64,000 nt of DNA from assembly GCF_001591765.1 (NCBI RefSeq), contig NZ_BCVN01000004.1, positions 1-64,000 on the forward strand, given 5' to 3'. A model generated the notes under the pieces. That model did not search any database. It worked only from the letters and a program-made list of their open reading frames with translations, and was not told the origin of the DNA. How positions within the stretch are numbered: position 1 is the stretch's first letter; each line of letters starts with the position of its first letter. This document shows, in pieces, positions 42,901 to 54,119 of this stretch. Source of the stretch: Pseudolactococcus raffinolactis NBRC 100932 (GTDB taxonomy: Bacteria; Bacillota; Bacilli; Lactobacillales; Streptococcaceae). Both the position numbers and the translations under genes were made by a program.

Positions 42901-44310
42901 TTATTTATTATAATAATCAAATTCATCCTTTAGCTTCAAATGCTTATATCGCCACATTCTTGTTGCATTTATACTTTGTTTTACTTTGAATATCCCGACC
43001 TTCTCTAATTGCTTAGTAAATTTAGGCTGTGACATTTCACGCAAACTCTCTTGATAACAGAATGATTGATAAGACTCATAGATAGCTTTTGAGGGATCTC
43101 CCTCATTTGATTCCATATCAACTTCACACTTCTCTTCAATAAACCTCAAAACATGATTAGAATCTTTAAGCCATTTATCTTTGACCTCCCGCATCTTATT
43201 TGATACAGTCAACTCTTTTCGGTCTAAAGCAGACTTAAACATATTCATGCTATATAAAGCAAGTAATGGTATCTCTGCTTCAATCGCCTTTAAATCATGC
43301 TTCCGTTTAAATGCATCGTCTATAATACAACCAAACGGAACAACATATAACCGTCTCTCAAACCCCAATGTGAAGTCATTAAAGGCTGGTAACTCATTAG
43401 CACTAAATATCAATTTTGCAAAATTAACAAACATAAAGGCATCTTTCCCTTTTTGTTCAGCAGATAATCGATCTCCACCAGTCAAGGCTTTTAATACACC
43501 AGTTGACTTGATAAACTCTGAATCAACATCCGCAAAGATATTAGCTAATTTCTGAAACAGATTACTACTAGCAAAACGATTTTGTGCATTTCCCAAATCT
43601 TGTAAAGTCACATTACTAATATTTTCATGGCATAGTACCTTTGTTAAATACTCTAAAAATGTTGACTTGCCATTAGCCCCAGCACCCTGTAATATTGTGA
43701 TAGTCTGAAATGGTGCATAGCTCCTATAAAAGCAATAACCTATCATCTCCAGTAAATATTTAACACTATCACTATCCCCAGTCAAATCTTTCAGCCATTC
43801 TACCGTCTTAATCGGTACTTCTTGGGTATCTGGATCAATAGAATAATTGTGACTTTGCATAATGTAGTCTTTAATATCGTGTGGCTTCATTTGATTAGTA
43901 TTCAAATTATAAGTACCATTTTTAAAATTTACGAGATAAGGTTTACTATGATTAAATGGATTGTCTTTCATAGTTTCATCAAAAATTTTAATCATAATAA
44001 ATTTCTTGGTCTCGTATAATTTTTGTTGCGACCACTTGCCAACGGTTTCAAGTTTCTTGGTGATATAACCATCTAGGTAATCGCCTAGGCTATCCATACG
44101 CCATGCCCCTGTTGTTTTATCAAACCTTGCCCCATACGATAATTCATTAGATCGTATCATAGGGACTTCATCCATGATTTCATATCCCAAGAGAGAAGCA
44201 TTTATTTTCAAGTTACCTTTTTCATCATAACCAGCCCATTTTGGTAACTCATCATCTTGTCGGGCTTTAGGTGTTTTTGTTGCTAAATCAATTAATTTTT
44301 CTGATGCCAT
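42901..44310 (-). CDS. SF3 helicase / D5-type replication protein
   Basis: A 469-residue protein. A D5_N region (about 60-180) precedes a superfamily 3 helicase with Walker A GAGANGKST (about 207-215), Walker B LANIFADVDSE and motif C KLIFSANELP; a C-terminal winged-helix-like domain may bind DNA. It is the replication initiator or helicase in many phages and PICIs. The iterons right after its stop are its likely binding sites. It starts 10 bp after prim-pol. Confidence 0.88.
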   Translation of the reverse strand: MASEKLIDLATKTPKARQDDELPKWAGYDEKGNLKINASLLGYEIMDEVPMIRSNELSYGARFDKTTGAWRMDSLGDYLDGYITKKLETVGKWSQQKLYETKKFIMIKIFDETMKDNPFNHSKPYLVNFKNGTYNLNTNQMKPHDIKDYIMQSHNYSIDPDTQEVPIKTVEWLKDLTGDSDSVKYLLEMIGYCFYRSYAPFQTITILQGAGANGKSTFLEYLTKVLCHENISNVTLQDLGNAQNRFASSNLFQKLANIFADVDSEFIKSTGVLKALTGGDRLSAEQKGKDAFMFVNFAKLIFSANELPAFNDFTLGFERRLYVVPFGCIIDDAFKRKHDLKAIEAEIPLLALYSMNMFKSALDRKELTVSNKMREVKDKWLKDSNHVLRFIEEKCEVDMESNEGDPSKAIYESYQSFCYQESLREMSQPKFTKQLEKVGIFKVKQSINATRMWRYKHLKLKDEFDYYNK

Positions 44311-44320
44311 TTATCCCTTT

Positions 44321-45103
44321 CTATATCATTTTGAATACACTTTTCCATATTGTGGTCAACTCATCATCATCAAGTGGCGGACTAGTTCTATTATTAAACG
44401 CCAGTAACAAATCCATGCAAATACTAGGATCAATACCAATTCTACGCCAATAATGAAGAATACGGTTAGTGTCATTATTTCGTTTACCCTCGGTAGCACC
44501 CTGATTAAATAGTTCCCATATTTCAGCACCATAGGTTCTTTTACCTATTTTAGATGCCATTTGCTTTTTAGGCGGTTTGTGGATCATATCAATTAACCAG
44601 CTAGGGCAATCAGCAACATTTGCGAGGGTATCATCTTGTTTAAAAGGCTGATATAAGCCGTCTGTGCGCTTACTTGGGTAGATAGGTGTAAAGTGTGTTT
44701 TAATCTCCACACCGTCCGCTATCTCGTTCACAATAGGCTTAGAGAATACCTCACTAGTCACTTTAAAGAAAATATGAACCCCCGAACCTGTTGGGGTTTT
44801 TTCAACATAAGTATCTAACTTTTTATCTTGACTATTTTCTTTCCATATAGCACTAAATGCCTTAACACCATTTTGACCGTCCTTGTGTTGGTCTAAGTCG
44901 ATACAAATTAAATTACTGTTTTTAAGATTAATCAGAATATTTCTGTTAGGGATTTCATCAAACCAAGCATTTACTAAATCTTTATTGAGAGTACCTTCAG
45001 CAGTACCCTTAATAATCGCCCTCTCACTTTTACCAACTGGGTACCCAGCTATAACATGAATAGATTGGCTAATACAGAATAAGGCTTGTTGTTTTGGTGT
45101 CAT
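44321..45103 (-). CDS. Primase-polymerase (prim-pol) with PriCT domain
   Basis: A 260-residue protein with an archaeo-eukaryotic primase fold: metal motif LICIDLDQHKDGQNG (about 65-80), TPTGSGVHIFF with the catalytic His, and VEIKTHFTPIYPSKR. The C-terminal ~70 residues (EGKRNNDTNRILHYWRRIG ... LDDDELTTIWKS) are a PriCT domain. It primes island replication together with the helicase downstream. Confidence 0.85.
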   Translation of the reverse strand: MTPKQQALFCISQSIHVIAGYPVGKSERAIIKGTAEGTLNKDLVNAWFDEIPNRNILINLKNSNLICIDLDQHKDGQNGVKAFSAIWKENSQDKKLDTYVEKTPTGSGVHIFFKVTSEVFSKPIVNEIADGVEIKTHFTPIYPSKRTDGLYQPFKQDDTLANVADCPSWLIDMIHKPPKKQMASKIGKRTYGAEIWELFNQGATEGKRNNDTNRILHYWRRIGIDPSICMDLLLAFNNRTSPPLDDDELTTIWKSVFKMI

Positions 45104-45113
45104 ACTGCCCCTC

Positions 45114-45512
45114 TCACGCTGTCCAATTAGATTTTTCTTCAGCTATACCAGCCTCGTACATTTTACGAGCAACTAAAGCGCCAAAATCTCTAGAATCTCT
45201 ATATTTACTGCCACCATATAGATTTTTAGCAGTTTCAGTTTTTACTTTGCTATATAGCTCCCAAAAAGTATCAGATTCTTTAAATTCTTCATCAATCCAT
45301 TTAGAGGGTCTGTGGGCTTTCTTACCCCGATAAAATCCTACATTATATGCAGACATCAAAGCAAAATAGACATCAAATTCTTCAATTTTCGAACCACTAC
45401 TTTCATCAAGAAAGGCTAAACTGAAATACAAATCCTTAAATACTGGGTTAAATTCTTCAAAACTTGTATTTCTTGTCGTTGCTTTTTCAATTTCTTCACG
45501 TACATTTTTCAT
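45114..45512 (-). CDS. Island protein of unknown function
   Basis: 132 residues, beginning MKNVREEIEKATTRN; mixed helical, with FYRGKKAHRPSKWIDEEFKE and YGGSKYRDSRDFGALVARKM. No family recognised. AGGGAG precedes the ATG. It is the first gene of the replication block. An outward-facing promoter for a small RNA overlaps its leader. Confidence 0.55.
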   Translation of the reverse strand: MKNVREEIEKATTRNTSFEEFNPVFKDLYFSLAFLDESSGSKIEEFDVYFALMSAYNVGFYRGKKAHRPSKWIDEEFKESDTFWELYSKVKTETAKNLYGGSKYRDSRDFGALVARKMYEAGIAEEKSNWTA

Positions 45513-45536
45513 CTTTTAATTCTCCCTATTTTATGG

Positions 45537-45627
45537 TATAATAGAGGGTAGAGAAACGGCTATAAAACACCGTATAAGTAACCTTTATCACTGTCCGCCA
45601 AGACTTATTGTGATAAGGTTTTTTTCT
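45537..45627 (+). ncRNA. Putative small RNA on the strand opposite the replication operon
   Basis: TGGTATAAT (extended -10, 45534-45542; -35 TTTTAA) is followed by about 75 nt with no frame, ending in a strong terminator: AACC(T)TTATCAC / GTGATAAGGTT with T7 (45580-45626). GGGTA near its 5' end (45545) can pair with TACCC after the terminator. It is antisense to the leader of the 45512 gene. Confidence 0.5.
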
Positions 45628-45643
45628 TTACCCTGATTCATGT

Positions 45644-45856
45644 TCAATCTTCTTCTAAACCCAACAACTCAAATAATTCATATAAATTATTTTCAAGTGA
45701 AACATTAGCTAGTGTTTTAGCACGTTCTAACGCACTTTCAGTTGTTGCGACACCATCAATTTTGATGGGATAATTTTCACCATCTTTTAAATCAGCAATT
45801 TCACCTAATAGACTTGATAAGTCATTGAGAATTTCTTTTACATTTCTTGTTTCCAT
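45644..45856 (-). CDS. Small acidic island protein
   Basis: 70 residues, helical and acidic (LSSLLGEIADLKDGENYPIK ... LYELFELLGLEED). I do not recognise it. GGAGG precedes the ATG. It lies among the early regulatory genes. Confidence 0.55.
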   Translation of the reverse strand: METRNVKEILNDLSSLLGEIADLKDGENYPIKIDGVATTESALERAKTLANVSLENNLYELFELLGLEED

Positions 45857-45871
45857 TGTTTTCCTCCAATA

Positions 45872-46144
45872 TTAAACTTCAAATTGTGCCATCCAGGCAT
45901 CTACTTTTTTCTTGTTGCAACGTTTCGTCTGATTGATCACAGAAACTGGAAACTCTAAATCTTTAATAAATTTAGCTAGGTTTGACCTTGATACTTTTAA
46001 ATAATCACAAGTTGTTTCTAAATCCATCCAATCTGGAAAACTTCGTCTTTTCAACTCATTCTCCATTGCATTCTGCCATACTCTACTAGCTACCTCTGCC
46101 AATTGTTGCTCAACACTTTCTGACAAGTCTACTTCTAATTTCAT
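45872..46144 (-). CDS. AlpA/excisionase-like DNA-binding protein
   Basis: 90 residues. The second half (FPDWMDLETTCDYLKVSRSN, then FPVSVINQTKRCNKKKVDAW) is a winged helix of the excisionase/AlpA type: a helix-turn-helix followed by a residue pair specifying binding and KKVDAWM. Such proteins help excision or activate island genes. GGAGG precedes it. It is the second gene of the leftward early operon. Confidence 0.7.
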   Translation of the reverse strand: MKLEVDLSESVEQQLAEVASRVWQNAMENELKRRSFPDWMDLETTCDYLKVSRSNLAKFIKDLEFPVSVINQTKRCNKKKVDAWMAQFEV

Positions 46145-46166
46145 TTAATCACCTCCTTTTTGGTTC

Positions 46167-46184
46167 TTTGTATTTCTTTGCGAA
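46167..46184. promoter_or_regulatory. Operator-like box 1 (TTTGTATTTCTTTGCGAA)
   Basis: Repeats the TTTG(T/C)ATTTCTT box seen at 46400 and 46459. It overlaps the region between the Cro-like and AlpA-like genes. Confidence 0.5.
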
Positions 46185-46385
46185 TTAGCTAAAAAAAATA
46201 TCATCTATTGTAATGCTCGGAAAAATAGGAATAAGCAAATTCTTAAATAAAACTTTTTCAGAATCCTTAAATGCTGTAGTTCCATTTTCTTTTAACCGAT
46301 AAGCTTGTAAAGATATTCCAAATTCTTTAGCTAAATCTGTCTGAGTAAATCCTAACATTTTCCTATAACCAATAATCTTATTCAT
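46185..46385 (-). CDS. Cro-like XRE regulator
   Basis: 66 residues with an HTH (YRKMLGFTQTDLAKEFGISLQA). It is divergent from the repressor gene across an operator region, the place of Cro in lysogeny switches. GAGAGG precedes its ATG. Confidence 0.75.
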   Translation of the reverse strand: MNKIIGYRKMLGFTQTDLAKEFGISLQAYRLKENGTTAFKDSEKVLFKNLLIPIFPSITIDDIFFS

Positions 46386-46399
46386 ATCCCTCTCCTTTC

Positions 46400-46419
46400 T
46401 TTGTATTTCTTAGTACAAA
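46400..46419. promoter_or_regulatory. Operator-like box 2 in the divergent regulatory region
   Basis: TTTGTATTTCTTAGTACAAA, a 20-bp imperfect palindrome (TTTGTA ... TACAAA). It lies downstream of the leftward promoter (TTGACA near 46445-46450, -10 TTTAAT 17 bp on). Confidence 0.6.
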
Positions 46420-46458
46420 CCTATTAAAACATATGATTTCTATTTTGTCAATAATAAC

Positions 46459-46494
46459 TTTGCATTTCTTTGTAAAATGTTGTAGAATTATTAT
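46459..46494 (+). promoter_or_regulatory. Operator-like box 3 and repressor promoter
   Basis: TTTGCATTTCTTTGTAAAA (46459-46477) overlaps TTGCAT (-35, 46460 onward), followed after 17 bp by TAGAAT. This fits autoregulation of the repressor. Confidence 0.55.
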
Positions 46495-46522
46495 TAAAGA
46501 CAATAATTAGAGGATAACAAAT

Positions 46523-47005
46523 ATGAAAATAACCCCAAATGACCCTAAATCTGTTGGCCAAAGAATAAGAAATATTAGACAGATTCTCGGAGATAGTATG
46601 GAGCAATTTGCTAAAAAAATTGATGATAAAGCTAAAAGCGGTACAGTTAGCAACTGGGAAACAGGGAAAAACCTTCCCAACTCTAAAAGGTTAAAAAGAA
46701 TCGCCGAACTTGGAAATGTTACAGTAGATTATCTGCTCGGTAAATATGATGCAAGTCAAGACATAGAAACTAAAAAAGAACTTGATAGAATTTGGATAAA
46801 TTTCATTTATCGAAAAGGTGTTAAAAAAGATCCTGAAATACCTCGTAAGTCGTTACAATTGCTAGCATCAGTCTGCCAAGATAATCGAACCAACTTTGAT
46901 GAAGATCTTTTTAATAAAATGTACGATATAGCACTGACTTTGAATCCAGTTACTGATTTTGAAAATTTATCTAAAAAATCAGTGATGAAAATATCAGATG
47001 ACTAA
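46523..47005 (+). CDS. Island master repressor (XRE/CI-type)
   Basis: 160 residues: an N-terminal HTH (SVGQRIRNIRQILGDSMEQF ... SGTVSNWETGKNLPNSKRL) and a C-terminal helical domain without the Ser/Lys autopeptidase motif. Absence of a LexA-like domain suggests it is not cleaved in the SOS response; PICI repressors such as Stl are relieved by a helper-phage protein. That role is inferred. GAGGATA precedes the ATG. The integrase gene follows after 17 bp. Confidence 0.75.
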   Translation: MKITPNDPKSVGQRIRNIRQILGDSMEQFAKKIDDKAKSGTVSNWETGKNLPNSKRLKRIAELGNVTVDYLLGKYDASQDIETKKELDRIWINFIYRKGVKKDPEIPRKSLQLLASVCQDNRTNFDEDLFNKMYDIALTLNPVTDFENLSKKSVMKISDD

Positions 47006-47022
47006 ATATAAAAGGGAATCTT

Positions 47023-48174
47023 ATGGCTAAATTTGAACAATACAAAGATAAAAACAATAAAAGAAAATGGTTGTTCAGCGGATATATTGCTACTGATCCA
47101 TTAACTGATAAGAAGATAGTTACATCTCGTAGAGGTTTTGACACAAAAGCTGAAGCGAGTATTGAACTTGATAAATTGAAAGCCAAGATATTAAAAGGCT
47201 CACGAAAAAAACGCTCAATTACATTTGAAGAACTATATGATGATTGGTTATTACAATATAGAAAAAGTGTTAAAGCATCATCGATAGCAACAAGTAGACG
47301 GTTTATTGAAGGTCACGTTTTACCAAAACTTGGTAAGTTAAAATTAGATCAGATAACCGTTTCTTTTTGTCAAAAATGTGTGAATGAATGGCACGATAAC
47401 TATAAACAGTATCATTATATTAGACGTGCTGCTGCTCAAGTAATGAGTTATGGTGTCTCTATGGAGTTGATGAAAGATAACCCAATGAGAAAAACAATTC
47501 TACCACGAAAAAAAGAGGACGAAAAAGCACCCAATTTTTATAATAAAAATGAACTTAACGAATTCCTAAAATACGTTGAAACACTAGACAATTATAAATA
47601 TTATGCCTTCTTTCGCTTACTGGCTATTACAGGTATGAGAAAATCTGAAGCATTGGGCTTATATTTATCTGACTTGGATATAGCCAATAAAACCCTAACT
47701 ATAGGTAAGACAATTGCTGTAGATGAACACGATCAAATAGTATTACAGACACCCAAAACAAAAAACTCATACCGTACTATCAGCCTAGATGATAGAACAA
47801 TACAAATTTTACAAAATTGGTTTAGTATTCAAAAATCAGACTATGAGAAACTAGGCTATAGCACTTCTACTTCTAAGCAATTAATGTTTAGTAACATGAG
47901 TAATGACCTGTATTATCCACAAGTTGTAAATGATTGGCTTGACTGGATATATAGCAAAGCTGAAAAAGATGGTTTAAATCTAACTAAAATCACACCACAT
48001 GGCTTTAGGCATACTGCTTGTTCTCTCATGTTTGAAGCTGGGGCATCGATAAATGAGGTGCAAAAGCGACTAGGTCATAAAGACGTCAAAACAACCATGA
48101 ACATTTATAGCCACGTTACACCACAACAAGCTGAAAATACCAGCCAAAAGCTAGCAGATTATTTAAACTTCTGA
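47023..48174 (+). CDS. int: Tyrosine recombinase / integrase
   Basis: A 383-residue site-specific recombinase. An AP2-like N-terminal arm-binding domain (FEQYKDKNNKRKWLFSGYI) precedes a SAM-like core-binding domain (about 60-160) and a catalytic domain with Arg in TGMRKSEAL, the HGFRH box and the Tyr of TTMNIYSHV. AAAGGG precedes the start. It lies beside the right att, pointing into sufB, and is co-transcribed with the repressor. Confidence 0.93.
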   Translation: MAKFEQYKDKNNKRKWLFSGYIATDPLTDKKIVTSRRGFDTKAEASIELDKLKAKILKGSRKKRSITFEELYDDWLLQYRKSVKASSIATSRRFIEGHVLPKLGKLKLDQITVSFCQKCVNEWHDNYKQYHYIRRAAAQVMSYGVSMELMKDNPMRKTILPRKKEDEKAPNFYNKNELNEFLKYVETLDNYKYYAFFRLLAITGMRKSEALGLYLSDLDIANKTLTIGKTIAVDEHDQIVLQTPKTKNSYRTISLDDRTIQILQNWFSIQKSDYEKLGYSTSTSKQLMFSNMSNDLYYPQVVNDWLDWIYSKAEKDGLNLTKITPHGFRHTACSLMFEAGASINEVQKRLGHKDVKTTMNIYSHVTPQQAENTSQKLADYLNF

Positions 48175-48270
48175 CAAATAGATAGTATTTGGGATAGTAT
48201 TTGTAAAAACGAGATAAAGAAAATCAAAAAGAACGCTGTTATATCAACGTTATTTTATAATATAATTAAA

Positions 48271-49689
48271 TTACCCTACAGAGCCTTCCATTTCATAACT
48301 AATCAAGCGATTCAACTCAACCGCATATTCCATTGGTAATTCTTTCGTGAACGGTTCAACGAATCCCATGACGATCATTTCTGTCGCTTCAGATTCTGTC
48401 AACCCACGGCTCATAAGATAGTAAAGCTGTTCTTCAGAAATTTTAGAGACTTTCGCTTCGTGCTCAAGGGCAACTTGTGAATTGTGAATCTCATTAAAGG
48501 GAATCGTGTCAGATTTCGAAATATCATCCATGATGATGGTATCACATTCGATATGGCTGACTGATTTCTTACTTGCTGGATTGAAGGTCACCTGACCACG
48601 GTAGTTGACTTCACCACCACCTTTGGCAATGGACTTAGACACAATCGAGCTTGATGTATTTGGAGCATTGTGTATCATTTTAGCCCCAGTATCTTGGATT
48701 TGTGAGCGATTGGCAAAGGCGATAGATAACATCGTACCGCGTGCGCCAGGGCCATCCAAATAAACGGCTGGATATTTCATGGTAATCGCAGCACCCAAGT
48801 TACCGTCGATCCATTCAACAGTCGCATTGCTCAAAGCACGAGCACGTTTGGTTACCAAGTTGTAGACGTTATCTGACCAGTTTTGGATGGTTGAGTAGCG
48901 CACGTAAGCGCCGTCAAGTGCGAAGATTTCTACAACTGCCGCGTGAAGCGAGTTACTGTTATAAGTCGGTGCTGTACAGCCTTCGACATAATGTACGCTG
49001 GCTCCTTCGTCAACAACGATAAGTGTCCGTTCAAACTGACCTGTATTTTCGTTATTAATCCGGAAATAAGTTTGCAAAGGAATATCAACTTTAATGCCTT
49101 TAGGGACGTAGATGAAAGTCCCACCAGACCAAACAGCCGAGTTAAGAGCTGCCAATTTATTATCAGTTGGCGGCACCAATTTTGCAAAGTATTTCTTGAA
49201 AATTTCAGGATATTCTTTCAAGGCTGAGTCCGTATCGGTAAAGACGATACCGAGTTTTGTGAACTCATCTTTCATGTTATGGTAGACAACTTCTGACTCA
49301 TACTGAGCTGAAGCTCCTGCCAAATAAGCACGTTCTGCTTCTGGAATCCCGATACGTTCAAAGGTTTCTTTGATTTTCTCAGGCACATCATCCCATGAAC
49401 GAGCAGGTTTATCAGATGCTTTTTGATAATAGATGATATCATCAAAATTAACACCTGATAAATCTGGTCCCCATTTAGGGAGTGGCAATTTGCGGTAGGC
49501 TTCTAGTGATTTCAAACGGAAATCAAGCATCCATTCTGGTTCTTCTTTTTCAGCTGAGATGGCGCGAACGACTTCTTCAGTCAGGCCACGGCCTGTCGAA
49601 TAAATCGGTGTCACGTCATCGTGAAAACCAAACTGATAGTCACCTAAGTCGACTTCTTCAATGTTGGGTTTGATAATATCTTCTGCCAT
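48271..49689 (-). CDS. sufB: Fe-S cluster assembly protein SufB
   Basis: A 472-residue scaffold subunit of the SufBCD complex that builds Fe-S clusters. Motifs include [33 protein letters not shown] (conserved Cys), [16 protein letters not shown] and [12 protein letters not shown]. The last codons ([11 protein letters not shown]) contain the att sequence, so the present 3' end was supplied by the island. With the outer left att sequence instead, the frame would read on to ...EMEGAVGYDQ before a stop. Confidence 0.94.
   Translation of the reverse strand: MAEDIIKPNIEEVDLGDYQFGFHDDVTPIYSTGRGLTEEVVRAISAEKEEPEWMLDFRLKSLEAYRKLPLPKWGPDLSGVNFDDIIYYQKASDKPARSWDDVPEKIKETFERIGIPEAERAYLAGASAQYESEVVYHNMKDEFTKLGIVFTDTDSALKEYPEIFKKYFAKLVPPTDNKLAALNSAVWSGGTFIYVPKGIKVDIPLQTYFRINNENTGQFERTLIVVDEGASVHYVEGCTAPTYNSNSLHAAVVEIFALDGAYVRYSTIQNWSDNVYNLVTKRARALSNATVEWIDGNLGAAITMKYPAVYLDGPGARGTMLSIAFANRSQIQDTGAKMIHNAPNTSSSIVSKSIAKGGGEVNYRGQVTFNPASKKSVSHIECDTIIMDDISKSDTIPFNEIHNSQVALEHEAKVSKISEEQLYYLMSRGLTESEATEMIVMGFVEPFTKELPMEYAVELNRLISYEMEGSVG
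48275..48293. repeat. att-like sequence, right copy, inside the sufB 3' end
   Basis: CCTACAGAGCCTTCCATTT is part of the last codons of sufB (minus strand), the likely original attachment site. Confidence 0.78.
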
Positions 49690-49735
49690 ATTTTTTGGTG
49701 CCTTTCATTTTTTTAATTAACGGTAAACCGTCTAT

Positions 49736-51034
<1,299 letters not shown>

Positions 51035-51508
51035 TTAAATCTCACAGTGTCCTGATAGGTTGGCAACCTCAGAGCTGCCGTTGTTATTTTCCAAGGCTTT
51101 TTTCAAAGCGTTCCATGCTAAAGTTGAGCATTTGATCCGTTGTGGAAATTTGGCAACGCCAGATAGCAAGGCACCATCGCCTAATCTTTCTTGACGGTCA
51201 TCGGCTTTACCTTGAACCATCTCAGAAAAAATATCTGCTAATTCAAAGGCTTCATCCGTCGTTTTGCCAATGACAGCATCGGTCATCATTGAGGCTGAAG
51301 CTGTCGAAATACTACAACCTGAGCCGTCGAAGGCGATATCTGTAATGGTATCGCCGTCCAATTTCAACGAGAGTTTAATCACATCGCCACAGGTTGGGTT
51401 ATTCAAATCCACCGTCTCACCATCCTGCAATTGGCCGTGGTGATGCGGGTGACTTGAATGATCAAGAATCACCTGACGATAGAGGTTATCTAATTTAGAA
51501 AGCGCCAT
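51035..51508 (-). CDS. sufU: SufU, zinc-dependent sulfur acceptor
   Basis: 157 residues with three conserved Cys sites (NPTCGDVIKL, GSGCSISTAS, RIKCSTLAW) and Asp that bind zinc. SufU accepts sulfur from SufS in Firmicutes. It follows sufS after about 60 bp in the suf operon. Confidence 0.93.
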   Translation of the reverse strand: MALSKLDNLYRQVILDHSSHPHHHGQLQDGETVDLNNPTCGDVIKLSLKLDGDTITDIAFDGSGCSISTASASMMTDAVIGKTTDEAFELADIFSEMVQGKADDRQERLGDGALLSGVAKFPQRIKCSTLAWNALKKALENNNGSSEVANLSGHCEI

Positions 51509-51571
51509 GGTTACTCCTTTGGTAATACGCTGGTCAAGTCGTTTGGTAGCATCTGTTTAAGTGTTGGTCAC

Positions 51572-52795
<1,224 letters not shown>

Positions 52796-52843
52796 CTAGT
52801 CTCACTCCTACATTAAACTGCTCGTCTCTACCACTTGTGAGAC

Positions 52844-54106
52844 TTAACGTTTGTCTAGTTTACTTTCGATCACGTCGATCATTTCTTGACGCACGGCCTT
52901 AACCGGAATTTCACCAATGACAGCGCCCAAGAAACCACGAACGACCAAACGCTCAGCAGTATCTTGGTCAAGACCACGACTCATGAGGTAGTACATATCT
53001 TCTGGGTCAACTTGACCGATTGACGCCGCGTGACCCGCAGTCACATCATTTTCATCGATCAAAAGAATCGGGTTAGCATCCGAACGTGCCTTATCAGACA
53101 ACATCAAGACACGTGATTCTTGTTGCGCATCAGCACCTTTGGCGCCGCGGATGATGTGGCCAATGCCGTTGAACGTCAAGGTTCCGGCTTCTAAGATGAC
53201 ACCGTGTTGTAAAATATGCCCAATCGAATGTGGTGCATAGTTGGTAACTCGTGTATCGATACCTTGAATTTGTTTGCCTGAAGAAATTGCCACCGCTTTA
53301 AGTTCTGCGTGACTACCTTCACCGACTAAGTCGCTGTCAAAATCAGCAACGACATTACCTTCGTTCATCACACCAAGGTTCCAGTCAATTTGTGCATTTT
53401 TATTTAAGCGACCACGACGACTGATGAAAGTTGTCAAATTGCTACCTAAACGGTCAATCGCTGAAAATTTAACTTGTGCGCCTTCAAGTGCAATCACTTC
53501 AACTGCAATATTAGCTGTATTCTTAACGCTATCTTTGCCAAGGCTTTCAAAACGTTCCAAGTATGACAGTTTTGCATGTTTCCCGACAATAATCAAAACG
53601 TGTTTATTGAAAGGCACCGCTTCGTCAGAATCTTGATAAAAGAGACCTTCGACTGGTACATTCACTTCAACATTATCTGGCACGTATAAGACTGCCGCTG
53701 AGTTAAAATAAGCAGTATGGTAAGCTGTTAACTTGTCTTCGTCAAAAGGTAAGGCTGTCCCAAAATACTGCTCGATGATTTCTGGAATTTCTTCCAAGGC
53801 TGAATAAAAGTCTGTGAAAATCACACCTTTATTCGCCAAATCTGGTGATAACTGTTGGAAAACAGTTGTCGTACCGACTTGAATCAACTTAGGATTTTCA
53901 CCTAAGTTTGTAAAATCTGGCACGTTTGAACTGTCAAGAGATTCAGTGATATCGTTGTTACCAAAGTTCCAACGGTCAAGCTTGACACGCTGAATTAAGG
54001 GGCGGTTCAATTCACTGATTTTATCAAATGCCGTTTGACGGCGCACTTGCAACCATTCTGGTTCCGCATGTGCCTGTGAAAAAGCAATAATATTTTCTTT
54101 CGCCAT
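52844..54106 (-). CDS. sufD: Fe-S cluster assembly protein SufD
   Basis: 420 residues, a SufB paralogue with the beta-helix core (ISSGKQIQGIDTRVTNYAPH, GTLTFNGIGHI, QQESRVLMLSDKARSDANP, DVTAGHAASIGQVD). I use the ATG at 54106 (AAGGAG upstream), not the upstream codons inside sufC. It joins SufB and SufC in the scaffold. Confidence 0.93.
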   Translation of the reverse strand: MAKENIIAFSQAHAEPEWLQVRRQTAFDKISELNRPLIQRVKLDRWNFGNNDITESLDSSNVPDFTNLGENPKLIQVGTTTVFQQLSPDLANKGVIFTDFYSALEEIPEIIEQYFGTALPFDEDKLTAYHTAYFNSAAVLYVPDNVEVNVPVEGLFYQDSDEAVPFNKHVLIIVGKHAKLSYLERFESLGKDSVKNTANIAVEVIALEGAQVKFSAIDRLGSNLTTFISRRGRLNKNAQIDWNLGVMNEGNVVADFDSDLVGEGSHAELKAVAISSGKQIQGIDTRVTNYAPHSIGHILQHGVILEAGTLTFNGIGHIIRGAKGADAQQESRVLMLSDKARSDANPILLIDENDVTAGHAASIGQVDPEDMYYLMSRGLDQDTAERLVVRGFLGAVIGEIPVKAVRQEMIDVIESKLDKR

Positions 54107-54119
54107 ATTATGCTCCTTC

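Larger units (their letters stand above)
34953..48293. mobile_element. Capsid-forming PICI-like chromosomal island (13.3 kb) in sufB
   Basis: Bounded by att-like copies at 34953-34971 and 48275-48293. Plus-strand integrase and repressor face minus-strand Cro/AlpA-like, replication (prim-pol, SF3 helicase, iterons), packaging (HNH, TerS, TerL) and head genes (portal, protease-capsid, connector, head closure). No tail, tape measure, baseplate, holin or lysin gene occurs. That set matches cf-PICIs, satellites that make their own small genome-filled heads and use helper tails. A prophage cut down by deletion is the alternative, but size, clean ends and complete head module argue for a satellite. 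Confidence 0.78.

Noticed and set aside
46523-47005. Repressor as an SOS-cleaved CI
   Set aside because: No LexA-like Ser/Lys peptidase domain is visible in the C-terminal half.
34953-48293. Complete temperate prophage
   Set aside because: Tail, tape-measure, baseplate, holin and lysin genes are all absent and there is no room for them between the att copies.
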